From a virus, in IMG/VR virus record IMGVR_UViG_3300037963_001909, positions 1 through 20,736 of that record: a stretch of 20,736 bases of DNA; one strand, 5' to 3'. The notes beneath the pieces are model-generated. The model did not search any database, was not told where the DNA came from, and was given only the letters and a program-made list of their open reading frames with translations. The translations under genes were made by a program, and so were the position numbers. Positions 13,104 to 19,615 of this stretch are shown piece after piece; the stretch's first letter is position 1; every line of letters starts with the position of its first letter.

Positions 13104-13450
13104 GGTGTGGTGGGCAAGCCGGTTGGTTGGTGTGTTCCGGTTGCTTGCAGCCATCATTGCCCCTGGACCTGACCAGTGCCCAGGGCCAGTGTGCCAATTT
13201 CTCAGGTGGTTTGTGTCGCGACAGATCACGCTGCATATATAGAACGCACGCGTTACATATAAGACCCCAAATCGTGCCGTCCAGTCCAGCGTATCTGCAT
13301 TTACAGCAGGTACGCAAGGCCCAAAAACCCTTGCTATGACTGGGATCTAGGCCTGTCCAGTCCCGTCCAGACCGGTTTTTCTGGACGCAAGGGGTGGCAC
13401 GGGGGAAATCGCGGCCGTGCAGACGCGATAATAGGCTTGACAAATTTTTG
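13104..13450. other. GC-rich non-coding patch with GTCCAG repeats
   Basis: No convincing gene is found here. GTCCAGTCC occurs at 13279-13287 and 13355-13363, and CGTCCAG at 13278 and 13364. A perfect inverted copy CTGGACG at 13381-13387 forms a 7-bp stem with a 10-base loop. Pairing CCCTGG/CCAGGG arms lie near 13150-13190. A long frame on the minus strand has CxxC pairs but starts with TTG and is out of phase with the next gene. Leader, operator or origin functions are all possible. Confidence 0.45.
13364..13387. repeat. Perfect inverted repeat CGTCCAG/CTGGACG
   Basis: CGTCCAG (13364-13370), loop ACCGGTTTTT, CTGGACG (13381-13387). It reuses the GTCCAG motif that is repeated in direct orientation 80-90 bases away. 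It could be an operator or an RNA hairpin in the early leader. Confidence 0.6.
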
Positions 13451-13453
13451 TCA
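13438..13453. repeat. AT-rich inverted repeat TGACAAA/TTTGTCA
   Basis: TGACAAA-TT-TTTGTCA is a near-perfect palindrome overlapping the stop codon of the CxxC protein gene. On the plus strand it is followed by six T's, but there is no plus-strand gene to terminate. An operator or mRNA-end hairpin is possible. Confidence 0.4.
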
Positions 13454-13600
13454 TTTTTTATCTGCCTTTTGCTTAGCCCAACACGTTTGACAAGTGACTT
13501 CAGAAATCGGGTAGTTCACATTTACTGGAATTTCTACACCGCATTTCTTACAATTCATGATGCGTACATCATCTAACTTAAAATTCATAACATTGACCAT
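13451..13600 (-). CDS. Tiny zinc-ribbon-like protein, first gene at the left genome end
   Basis: The frame of up to 49 residues carries two CxxC pairs (C17/C20 and C37/C40, 16 residues between), as CKKCGVEIPV...VTCQTCW, followed by a Lys-rich end KQKADKK. This is the classic spacing of a small zinc ribbon. Starts at 13600, 13588 and 13558 give 49, 45 or 35 residues; none has a good Shine-Dalgarno. It is the first gene after the terminase-side terminator, where T7-like phages place their first early genes, often small host-takeover proteins. Function unknown. Confidence 0.65.
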   Translation of the reverse strand: MVNVMNFKLDDVRIMNCKKCGVEIPVNVNYPISEVTCQTCWAKQKADKK

Positions 13601-13756
13601 ACTGTAGGGATCTTATTATCATGATCATCCTTCAATGATGATACGGATAATCCTATCCCATCTACATTAAAGGTACGTTATTAACATGACATAAAATAAG
13701 TTACTTACAAGATTCACAGAATGTCCATTTCCAGGGACATATCCTGTATAAATAAA
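13601..13756 (-). other. AT-rich region upstream of the first early gene
   Basis: About 150 AT-rich bases where host promoters for early genes would be expected. TTTAAT (near 13670) could be a -10 element and TTGTAA (near 13710) a weak -35, but spacing and match are poor, so no promoter is called. The inverted pair ATGTCC/GGACAT (13721-13740) and GGATTATCC are present. Confidence 0.35.
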
Positions 13757-13792
13757 GAGACTGAGTTGTCTACTTGTAGACGAGTCAGTCTC
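13752..13792 (-). terminator. Strong hairpin terminator after the late region
   Basis: On the minus strand a 17-position stem (GAGACTGACTCGTCTAC with GTAGACAACTCAGTCTC, two mismatches) with a 2-base loop is followed by TTTATTT. It lies about 100 bases after the terminase gene and separates late from early transcription. The stem is much longer than needed for host termination, as in the T7 late terminator. Confidence 0.8.
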
Positions 13793-13857
13793 ATAGCGCC
13801 GCTGGCGCGGCTATGTGGGGGGGACGAGTCAGGTCCACCCTTCCTTTCCCTTCCCCC
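13757..13857 (-). ncRNA. Possible short RNA between promoter-like 19-mer and terminator
   Basis: If the 19-mer at 13859-13877 is a promoter, transcription starting at the G run would give a roughly 100-base RNA ending at the hairpin. It would hold a purine-rich 5' end (GGGGGAAGGGAAAGGAAGGG), a GC-rich hairpin GCGCC-GCT-GGCGC near 13799-13811 and the terminator stem. CTGACTCGTC occurs twice (13788-13779 and 13832-13823). No open frame is seen. This depends fully on the promoter call. Confidence 0.3.
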
Positions 13858-13877
13858 TTATACATATGGGGTTACCG
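13843..13877 (-). promoter_or_regulatory. Candidate phage promoter after the terminase gene (phiOR-like)
   Basis: CGGTAACCCCATATGTATA (13877-13859) is identical to the site in the RNA polymerase gene and is followed by AGGGGGAAGGG. It starts 17 bases after the terminase stop. T7 has a replication/packaging promoter (phiOR) just past gene 19, so position and start-site composition both fit. A role as terminase recognition or recombination site is the main alternative. Confidence 0.55.
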
Positions 13878-13893
13878 TAAGTCTTACTTGAGA

Positions 13894-15630
13894 CTAGAAA
13901 GAAACCCAGGTAGGGAGACCGTTTTTAGCATTACCTCTAGCTTTTTGTCTTTGGTCTTTATCCATGCCCAGGACAAGGTGGTTAGCTGAGCCTTGAGGGT
14001 CTTCGATTGAAGCGATAAGCATGTCGTTCCAATCTTCACGTTTTCTTTGGTTGACAGCCTCTTGAGCTGATATAGACATACAGTCAGTGAAGTATTTGAC
14101 GCCTTGAGCAAGAGCATCGAGCCGGTCGTCATGCTTGACGGCCCCCTTCTCTTTACACATGCGGCTCATCTGATAGAAGAGCATGTACAGGAGTCTTTTT
14201 TCAGGGGCTTCGTCTTTGTTGGACTTGTAGTCCCAGTCAATGACGCCACGGTCAACGACAAGGCGGTGTTGATTAAGAATAGGCTCAAGAGCATCAATAA
14301 TACGGTCTTCTTTGCGAACGTTGGCTCTGACTTCTTCGACGTCAATCGCCTGTTTAGTCTGTTGAAGATGCTTCTTAAACAGTTCTGCAACAATACCATC
14401 ACCAAAATTAGTTTCGATGACAAGTTTCTGTACCTGATATTTTTTACAGTGTCTCAGAATGTCCAAGAGCGTGTTGTCCGAGTATCCGTCTCTGTAAGCA
14501 CACATTTTGTGCAAGTACAAGAAACCGTTTCGTTGGCTGATAAAAGCTGCAGCCGTCTCATCTGTTCCACGACCCGACGGGTCAACCGAGCATATTGTCT
14601 CTTGGTAAGGAAGCCATTCTCCCTGGATGCGCATTGGACTGTAGAAATAATCTCCAGGTAGTCCGACAGTCGGTAGTTCTTTGATGACGTTTGAGGGGTC
14701 TGAGCACCAGATGATGCTGTCAGGAGCAGTGGTAGGATTAACAGAGGTGACGATAAGGTCAGCCATCTTAAGTGGGAATTTTTCTGCATCGGATAGTGAG
14801 GTATCGAGCATAAACTGGAGCATAAAGTTGCTCCGTCCCATGGCTGCTTCTCGTTCCAGAAGGTCGTCGTCTGAGAAGCGATCAGGATCTGTTACACCCA
14901 ACGGTTCAGCACCGTTGTCTATATCGGCCACTAGCTGCGGTGCTAAGAGGCCTTCGTACTGGCTTACCTTCCTTGGGTACCTAGCAGGCCAAACAAAGGG
15001 CTTGTAGGCCCTCTCAGCAAGCTTACGATAGACAGTAAAGGTTGTCTGTGGAGTACCAAGGAACATAATGCGTGAGTCTTCTTTTGGTGTGAGGATTGAC
15101 TCAGCTTCAGTACATAATTGTAGTAACTTCTCCCGCATAGTTTCGCTAAGACTGTTGCCCGGAACCTCAATGTCGTCCAGAATCATAATATCAGCGCGAC
15201 TACCAGTAAGTTGACCAGTAATGCCAACAGACTTAACTGAAGGAGCTTGGTGAGGGCTGCAATTAACGTCAAACGAGATTCGGGACCATCGGGAGTCATC
15301 AGACTTAGGACGCAAATGAGAAAGCCATGGTGTTTCAATAATTAGTTTTTGTAAGAATATAGACATGTTGTCGGCCCGTTCTTTAGAGGCCGAGATAATC
15401 ATGATCTTTTTTTCAGGGTCATTGAAAAGCGTCCACAGAACAAAGGCTCCAGTAATCCAGCTCTTTCCCACACCACGGAAAGCTTGTATTTGAAGACGCT
15501 TAGGTCCAAATTGAAGGTAGTCTGCGATTGCATATTGTGCACGGGTGGGCGAAGGAAGATCAAGCTGAACCCACAGGGCTTGCAGGAACAGCTTGAAGTC
15601 ATCTTGCAACGCCTGAACGACGTTGGTCAT
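13894..15630 (-). CDS. Terminase large subunit, T7 gp19-like
   Basis: The protein has 578 residues, almost the length of T7 gp19 (586). The packaging ATPase shows Walker A FRGVGKSW (51-58), Walker B IMILDDIEV (148-156) and the coupling motif FLGTPQT (190-196). The RNase H-like nuclease shows SVDPSGRGTDE (D350), VIETNFGDG (E406) and HDDRLDAL (D501/D502). It translocates concatemeric DNA into the prohead and cuts at the terminal repeat. It starts 3 bases after the preceding stop. The promoter-like 19-mer and terminator follow its stop. Confidence 0.97.
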   Translation of the reverse strand: MTNVVQALQDDFKLFLQALWVQLDLPSPTRAQYAIADYLQFGPKRLQIQAFRGVGKSWITGAFVLWTLFNDPEKKIMIISASKERADNMSIFLQKLIIETPWLSHLRPKSDDSRWSRISFDVNCSPHQAPSVKSVGITGQLTGSRADIMILDDIEVPGNSLSETMREKLLQLCTEAESILTPKEDSRIMFLGTPQTTFTVYRKLAERAYKPFVWPARYPRKVSQYEGLLAPQLVADIDNGAEPLGVTDPDRFSDDDLLEREAAMGRSNFMLQFMLDTSLSDAEKFPLKMADLIVTSVNPTTAPDSIIWCSDPSNVIKELPTVGLPGDYFYSPMRIQGEWLPYQETICSVDPSGRGTDETAAAFISQRNGFLYLHKMCAYRDGYSDNTLLDILRHCKKYQVQKLVIETNFGDGIVAELFKKHLQQTKQAIDVEEVRANVRKEDRIIDALEPILNQHRLVVDRGVIDWDYKSNKDEAPEKRLLYMLFYQMSRMCKEKGAVKHDDRLDALAQGVKYFTDCMSISAQEAVNQRKREDWNDMLIASIEDPQGSANHLVLGMDKDQRQKARGNAKNGLPTWVSF

Positions 15631-15633
15631 ATG

Positions 15634-16257
15634 TTATTTTTTGAGGCGGGTGTTATAGGTCTTGCCACGCCAAACAAAAGTTTTTTTGCCCTCACGACGA
15701 GCTTTAGCAAAAGCCTGGTCAAAGTTAGAGATGACTGCCTTACGGCTGAGGTCTTTTTCTTTGGCTTTGTAGTCACTGCCCATGCTTGCCATGGGTTTAT
15801 TTGTACCTTTTTTAGGCTTTGGCTTACTACGCAGTGCTTTTACAGCGTCCATTGCCAGTGAGGCTGCAGCAACAGCTTTGGCTGGCAGGTCAGACCGTGG
15901 ATTGACAATAGTACCAACCTTTGCAGCGGTCTTAATACGAGGGTCAAACCGCGGCGTTCCACCAGTGCCAGGGGGTCCGCTTCTAGCAGGTTGATTACGG
16001 CCACCACGGCGGCCAGTGTCACCACCGATAGCTGTAGGTGTACGGCGGCTAGGACCCTGCTGTGGAGGATTAGCTGGACCTTGTGCACCTCGCGGGCCAC
16101 CTTTGATGTTACGTTGACCACTGACGGTCATTTTGTCTCTAGATCCAGTCTTTCGTGCAGTTTGTGCGCCTTTAATACGTTGTGGACGACGTGCACTAGA
16201 AGTAACAGGAGTTTTAGCGGTTTTACGTCCGCGACGATTGTAAGTACGTTTTGCCAT
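15634..16257 (-). CDS. Very basic low-complexity protein with conserved C-terminal motif
   Basis: The protein has 207 residues. The N-terminal two thirds is rich in Arg, Gly, Pro and Thr (RRGRKTAKTPV, QGPSRRTPTAIGG, GRRGGRNQPARSG) and probably disordered. An Ala-rich helix follows (AKAVAAASLAMDAVKAL). The C-terminus FDQAFAKARREGKKTFVWRG resembles a short block seen at the ends of several cyanophage proteins. The charge suggests DNA binding or an internal virion component near packaging. It immediately follows the other basic gene and precedes the large terminase. Function unknown. Confidence 0.75.
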   Translation of the reverse strand: MAKRTYNRRGRKTAKTPVTSSARRPQRIKGAQTARKTGSRDKMTVSGQRNIKGGPRGAQGPANPPQQGPSRRTPTAIGGDTGRRGGRNQPARSGPPGTGGTPRFDPRIKTAAKVGTIVNPRSDLPAKAVAAASLAMDAVKALRSKPKPKKGTNKPMASMGSDYKAKEKDLSRKAVISNFDQAFAKARREGKKTFVWRGKTYNTRLKK

Positions 16258-16980
16258 TTACTTGCGAACAAATTTACCGTTTTTGAAGACCATTACAGGA
16301 CCAAAAGGCTTTTTATAGGTGTCACCTTCTTTCGGATTCTTCGGTGGGTTCATAGGATGACCACCATAAGGTTTTTGTGTGAACTGAACTTTACGTTCAC
16401 GTCTTGCCGCTGCTGCATTAGCTTCACGCAAGTTGCGTGCTGCTGCTGCTACACGTGGGTCTTTATTCACACGTGCTCTGCTACCACCACGACCAGGCTT
16501 TCGCGTTACCGTTGGTGAAGGAGGATTGCTTTGACGGAATCGACCAGTAGTACCAGGTGTTGTTCCTTGACGCATCCCTTTGGGATTACTTGGCATAGAC
16601 TGACCGTATGTGCCAGTTCCAGGCTTGCCGTCACGTCCAGTGCCGGTGTTTGGCTTAGACTTTTGTACAGCAGGCTTAGCTTTTTGCTGCGGTTTTGCTT
16701 TCGGTTTTGCTTTCGGCTTTGGTTTTGGATTAGCCAAACTTTGTCCAGCTTTCACCATAGCTTTGTACTGCTCAAAGATTTTTTTTTGAGCTTTAGTGGG
16801 GTTTTTGAGCTTAGACATGTTTGTCTTTGCCCAGGTAAACATGGCAGCAGACAATTTTTTACTACTGCTAGCTGGCTTGCCTTGAGACATGTTTGAAATT
16901 TTCTGGGCATTTGCTTTTTCTTTTGCCGTTGGTTTGCCCAGACCAAAATCAGAAGGTTTTTTCTTTTCGTAACGTGCCAT
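16258..16980 (-). CDS. Lys/Pro-rich basic protein
   Basis: The protein has 240 residues. The N-terminal helical part (residues 1-85, KLSAAMFTWAKTNMSKLKNP) is followed by a KPKPKAKPKAKPQQKAKP repeat, a Gly/Thr/Pro-rich stretch, an Ala/Arg helix (DPRVAAAARNLREANAAAA) and a basic end (GPVMVFKNGKFVRK). It pairs with the next gene in charge and layout and may derive from a similar ancestor. The ATG overlaps the HNH gene stop (TAATG). It is possibly a DNA-binding structural protein; no family can be named. Confidence 0.72.
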   Translation of the reverse strand: MARYEKKKPSDFGLGKPTAKEKANAQKISNMSQGKPASSSKKLSAAMFTWAKTNMSKLKNPTKAQKKIFEQYKAMVKAGQSLANPKPKPKAKPKAKPQQKAKPAVQKSKPNTGTGRDGKPGTGTYGQSMPSNPKGMRQGTTPGTTGRFRQSNPPSPTVTRKPGRGGSRARVNKDPRVAAAARNLREANAAAARRERKVQFTQKPYGGHPMNPPKNPKEGDTYKKPFGPVMVFKNGKFVRK

Positions 16981-17309
16981 TACTTAATGTGAGATAAAAT
17001 TAGAGTTTCTCTTAGACGGTTAATACCGAATGTTGCTCTCATCCACGAGAGCCAATTGTTACTTCCTTTGTCCTGATTACACGTTTTGCAGCAAGGGACG
17101 AGGTTACTTGTAATATCTTCTCCACCAAACGTTTTAGGGTGGACGTGGTCAAGTGTAAGTTCGTGTAATTCATAGGTCTCTCCACAATAAACACATGTGC
17201 ATCCAAAGTGTTCTTTGATGCTGCGCCTCCAAAGGCGCTTGGCTTCGGAAGACGTCATGGTTATTAGGTTGTAAATGTAATGATCAGGAGTAGGAAGTAA
17301 AGGAGTCAT
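16980..17309 (-). CDS. HNH endonuclease
   Basis: The protein has 109 residues. It has the ββα-metal HNH core CVYCG...LTLDHVHPKTFGGED, NLVPCCKTCNQDKGS, with zinc-binding CxxC pairs and the catalytic histidine in LDHVHP. ATG 17309 overlaps the previous stop (ATGA); an inner ATG at 17258 (MTSSEAKRLWRR) is also plausible and gives the more typical N-terminus. HNH enzymes close to terminase genes can help packaging-linked cleavage, or they may be free-standing homing genes. In cyanophages similar proteins are usually regarded as mobile. Confidence 0.88.
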   Translation of the reverse strand: MTPLLPTPDHYIYNLITMTSSEAKRLWRRSIKEHFGCTCVYCGETYELHELTLDHVHPKTFGGEDITSNLVPCCKTCNQDKGSNNWLSWMRATFGINRLRETLILSHIK

Positions 17310-17554
17310 GCGTAACGTTGTTTCATACGTGGACGACGGCGGTTTGCAGAGGCATTCTCTGTTTTACCTTTGCCAGGTCCTGTATGAGATGCGTCTTTGC
17401 CGTCTCCGTTACCGTACGTGCCAAGCTTTCGGTTAAGCTTGTTAGCTGCTGTACGGATCATGAGTCCTTTTTTCGTTTTGTTGTAGGCACTCTGCTGTTT
17501 TAGCCGCTTTTTGCGTGCTGCAGAGTTAGATTTGTAGTAAGAAGAAGTATTCAT
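17306..17554 (-). CDS. Small basic protein of unknown function
   Basis: The protein has 82 residues, rich in Lys, Arg, Asn and Ser. The core is KTKKGLMIRTAANKLNRKLG followed by GNGDGKDASHTGPGKGKTEN and NRRRPRMKQRYA. The GKDASH and NRRRP pieces are familiar to me from small cyanophage proteins near packaging genes, without known function. ATGA overlaps link it to both the small terminase and the HNH gene. DNA or RNA binding is likely from charge. Confidence 0.72.
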   Translation of the reverse strand: MNTSSYYKSNSAARKKRLKQQSAYNKTKKGLMIRTAANKLNRKLGTYGNGDGKDASHTGPGKGKTENASANRRRPRMKQRYA

Positions 17555-17790
17555 CGGCCATATAGCCTTGATTGAACAAGTTCAGGGTCAACTTCTGGCA
17601 TTACGGCAGCAAGTTTTGCAAGTGGGCTGCTTTCCATAGCAACACCGCTGATGTCATTAGTCTTTAGCCAGTCACATGCTGCCTTAAGGTCCTGTGTAGT
17701 GGCGTCACCGGACTTAATACGAGTGAGAAACTCTTTAGTCACCAGATTGTGCAGTTCGTTGAACTGATCCTCCGTTGCTTTCTTTTTCAT
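17551..17790 (-). CDS. Terminase small subunit candidate, T7 gp18-like
   Basis: The protein has 79 residues, similar in size to T7 gp18 (89). It is helical with KKATEDQFNELHNLVTKEFL, then KSGDATTQDLKAACDWLKTN and LAKLAAVMPEVDPELV, a layout I associate with small DNA-packaging proteins of T7-like marine phages. It lies upstream of the large terminase with three genes between. It overlaps the previous gene by 56 bases. Identification rests on size, order and pattern, not on a diagnostic motif. Confidence 0.7.
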   Translation of the reverse strand: MKKKATEDQFNELHNLVTKEFLTRIKSGDATTQDLKAACDWLKTNDISGVAMESSPLAKLAAVMPEVDPELVQSRLYGR

Positions 17791-18349
17791 TTGTTAGTGA
17801 TACTATAGGTACAATGTCGTGGCATATCATTTCCACACGGCTACCTGGTCTAAAAGTAAAACCAGCTTTCATGATTTCAGTACATTTAAGTGCACGAATC
17901 ATTTCGTAATCTAGGCGCATCTTTTGTTCGTGACGCTTAGCTATTTGCTTACACAATTCGATCATGCTACCATCCAAGGGAACCATAAAATTGATCTGCA
18001 TACCGAAATTATTTGAACGGACGTATCCGTCTGCTTCGTACGGTATTGTGTCGTTGCCCATATAAAATGGGCTAAGCGTCATAGTAGAACCGTTGCACGA
18101 ACTATTACCGCCAAAGACTTGACGCGAAGGTGCGCCATTGTTTTGGAATTGGACGGCTTGATTTGTAACATTGCCCGTTGCCGCAGCCACAGGGTTAGAT
18201 GTATTTTGTACCTTTGGGTCTTCTGCGTAAGCTGGTGTTACTGCGAGAAGATAGAGAGCGATGTAGTGGTAGAGGTGGACTCGATAGTTTCTGAAATATC
18301 GATTGTCTCTACGACTCCTGCATCGCGGGTGGTTATCTCTAGTGACCAT
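17735..18349 (-). CDS. Exported protein with four cysteines
   Basis: A hydrophobic segment YIALYLLAVTPAYA followed by ED at residues 29-44 looks like a signal peptide, but the only start codon in frame (ATG 18349) places 28 polar and basic residues before it. The mature part has SSCNGSTMTLSPFYMGND, FGMQINFMVPLDGSMIELCK, RALKCTEIMKAGFTFRPGSR and MICHDIVPIVS. Four Cys could form two disulfides. The first 112 bases overlap the previous exported-protein gene in another frame. The unusual N-terminus may mean a non-canonical start. A lysis or particle-associated role is guessed from the neighbourhood only. Confidence 0.75.
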   Translation of the reverse strand: MVTRDNHPRCRSRRDNRYFRNYRVHLYHYIALYLLAVTPAYAEDPKVQNTSNPVAAATGNVTNQAVQFQNNGAPSRQVFGGNSSCNGSTMTLSPFYMGNDTIPYEADGYVRSNNFGMQINFMVPLDGSMIELCKQIAKRHEQKMRLDYEMIRALKCTEIMKAGFTFRPGSRVEMICHDIVPIVSLTNEKESNGGSVQRTAQSGD

Positions 18350-18588
18350 GGGTCTCCAGCGGTGGTAACTGAAAAGGTTGTGCTATCCCCAGCAATATCT
18401 GCGCTAGGTGTTACGTTAGACCCAGACCAGCTATTGTAATCACCACCAAACACCTCAGTTTCAATTGTACGTTCGATGTCAATGGTAGTAGTTGTAGTGG
18501 ATTGCATCGACCCCTGGGTAAACTGTGGGGTAACAGTCTGTGCTGAGACTGGAGCAGCCAACAACAACAGCAAAAATAGTTTTTTCAT
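18238..18588 (-). CDS. Exported Ser/Thr-rich protein
   Basis: The protein has 116 residues with a clear signal peptide MKKLFLLLLLAAPVSA cleaved before QTV. The mature protein is rich in Thr and Ser (SMQSTTTTTIDIERTIE) and ends with DPWSLEITTRDAGVVETI and STTTSLSIFSQ. It is probably beta-rich. The pattern recalls exported proteins of marine cyanophages found near lysis or fibre genes. No lipobox Cys is present, so it is not an Rz1-type lipoprotein. It overlaps the holin-like gene by 4 bases and the next gene by 112. Confidence 0.78.
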   Translation of the reverse strand: MKKLFLLLLLAAPVSAQTVTPQFTQGSMQSTTTTTIDIERTIETEVFGGDYNSWSGSNVTPSADIAGDSTTFSVTTAGDPWSLEITTRDAGVVETIDISETIESTSTTTSLSIFSQ

Positions 18589-18800
18589 TTTGGTGGGTCA
18601 GATTTAGAGTTCTTATCTACACGAGAAATGCCATAAGAAGCCAAAGTTCCGCTGAGCAAAGAGGCCACAAATGTTGGATCCATCTTTTGTAGCATTCCCA
18701 TATAGGATGCAGTCAAAACGCCTGCACTCCAAAACAGGACAAGTGCCTTTACGATCTCTCCGCAAAAGTCACTTAGCCACGTGTGGTGTCTTTTCTCCAT
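18585..18800 (-). CDS. Small membrane protein, holin candidate
   Basis: The protein has 71 residues. There are two hydrophobic stretches: IVKALVLFWSAGVLTASYMG and FVASLLSGTLASYGI. The N-terminus is charged and the end is hydrophilic (RVDKNSKSDPPK). Size and position between tail fibre and terminase match T7 gene 17.5. It overlaps the preceding gene by 32 bases. No endolysin is visible in the window. Other small inner-membrane roles are possible. Confidence 0.65.
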   Translation of the reverse strand: MEKRHHTWLSDFCGEIVKALVLFWSAGVLTASYMGMLQKMDPTFVASLLSGTLASYGISRVDKNSKSDPPK

Positions 18801-19209
18801 TTTTTTTCTTTCGGGTAAGTAGTTTTTTAAGCACGGGCTTCAAAACAGTTACTGTCCGTTTGAAAATTGCAGTGGCTGTAAGGGTGGCTGCAACGGATAC
18901 AGTCGCAGTTGTACCAGCAGTGACTAGGATTTCGTTACTGGGAAGAGGTACAGTAAAATCAGTAGCAGGGATGTCAACGTAACGAATGTCACTCGGCGGT
19001 TGTACTGGTTTTGGTAAAGGTTTTGGTTTTGGTTTTTCTGTTGTCTTCGGCCCTTTGACCCCTGGGGGTGGCCGGAGGTCGCTAGGAGGCACCACAAGCG
19101 GTTTGTAAGACGGTATGTCAGCTCGTGGCACCTCTAGCACCGGACGTGGTAAAAGAAGGGGTTCAGGGAGCCGTAAAGACGGTAGTACCGGCGGCTCTCC
19201 TAAATCCAT
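18769..19209 (-). CDS. Proline-rich protein with C-terminal membrane segment
   Basis: The protein has 146 residues. The first 85 are Pro-rich (PPVLPSLRLPEPLLLPRPVL, KPKPKPLPKPVQPP). A moderately hydrophobic Thr/Ala/Val segment (VTAGTTATVSVAATLTATAI) follows, then a strongly basic tail (LLTRKKKNGEK). This suggests a membrane-anchored protein with an extended Pro-rich arm, an arrangement that could span the periplasm like a spanin, though no coiled coil is seen. Start ATG 19209 overlaps the preceding TAA. Confidence 0.7.
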   Translation of the reverse strand: MDLGEPPVLPSLRLPEPLLLPRPVLEVPRADIPSYKPLVVPPSDLRPPPGVKGPKTTEKPKPKPLPKPVQPPSDIRYVDIPATDFTVPLPSNEILVTAGTTATVSVAATLTATAIFKRTVTVLKPVLKKLLTRKKKNGEKTPHVAK

Positions 19210-19376
19210 TACTTATCACCAAAGAACCCACGTTCAATGAAGGCAACTGCCTGGTCATCAATAGTATTGTCAGATTGTTCTGCAGCTTTACGAAGCAAGT
19301 CAACAATAAGACGTTTTACTTTGTCGCTACCAAGAAACGACATAAGAACTGGGCGAATAAGGGTGATCATAATCAT
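19209..19376 (-). CDS. Small protein (55 residues) in the fibre-lysis interval
   Basis: ATG 19376 overlaps the previous TGA (ATGA) and the TAA overlaps the next ATG. A second ATG (19370) is in frame. The protein starts MIMITLIRPVLMSFLG, a hydrophobic beginning, and continues KVKRLIVDLLRKAAEQSDNT and QAVAFIERGFFGDK, an amphipathic helical part. Coupling at both ends supports translation. Function unknown. Confidence 0.72.
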   Translation of the reverse strand: MIMITLIRPVLMSFLGSDKVKRLIVDLLRKAAEQSDNTIDDQAVAFIERGFFGDK

Positions 19377-19615
19377 TCAGTAGGAAGGACAGCAGTACCA
19401 GCGGTAATAGCAGCATTGAATGGTGCAAGATCTTCGGTAGTCCAGAAGTCTTTAGCAACCATAAGTTCAAGGTGCTCAACGTTACGACGAACAGTATCAA
19501 CCTGCTCACTATCACGCTCAGACAGAGCAACCAGTTCGTTAATCAGAGTGACGCTATCGCCAGCAGCTTTATAGTGTTGAGCAATTTCAGCAACAGTAAG
19601 AGTTTCTTCAGACAT
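19373..19615 (-). CDS. Small helical protein downstream of the tail fibre
   Basis: The protein has 80 residues beginning MSEETLTVAEIAQHYKAAGD. It is predicted as helical, with INELVALSERDSEQVDTVRR, NVEHLELMVAKDFW and APFNAAITAG. The start at 19615 overlaps the fibre stop by 8 bases; a longer frame to 19699 would overlap the conserved S74 domain. I recall similar short proteins next to cyanophage fibres, possibly fibre-associated, but no function is known. Confidence 0.72.
   Translation of the reverse strand: MSEETLTVAEIAQHYKAAGDSVTLINELVALSERDSEQVDTVRRNVEHLELMVAKDFWTTEDLAPFNAAITAGTAVLPTE

Noticed and set aside
12976-13443. Long minus-strand frame with CCKC and CNAC pairs
   Set aside because: It starts with TTG, overlaps the better early gene in another frame, and its second half is His/Gln/Arg-rich as expected for an antisense-phase reading of that gene. 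It covers the repeat patch and has no ribosome site.
13434-13465. Plus-strand TTGACA followed by AT-rich sequence, like a sigma-70 promoter
   Set aside because: The -10 match is weak (TATCTG with poor spacing) and there is no supported plus-strand gene downstream; the TTGACA is part of an inverted repeat.
16531-16896. Plus-strand frame of about 120 codons opposite the Lys/Pro-rich gene
   Set aside because: It is the antisense reading of the Lys/Pro repeats (Phe/Arg/Leu-rich low complexity) and lacks a ribosome site.
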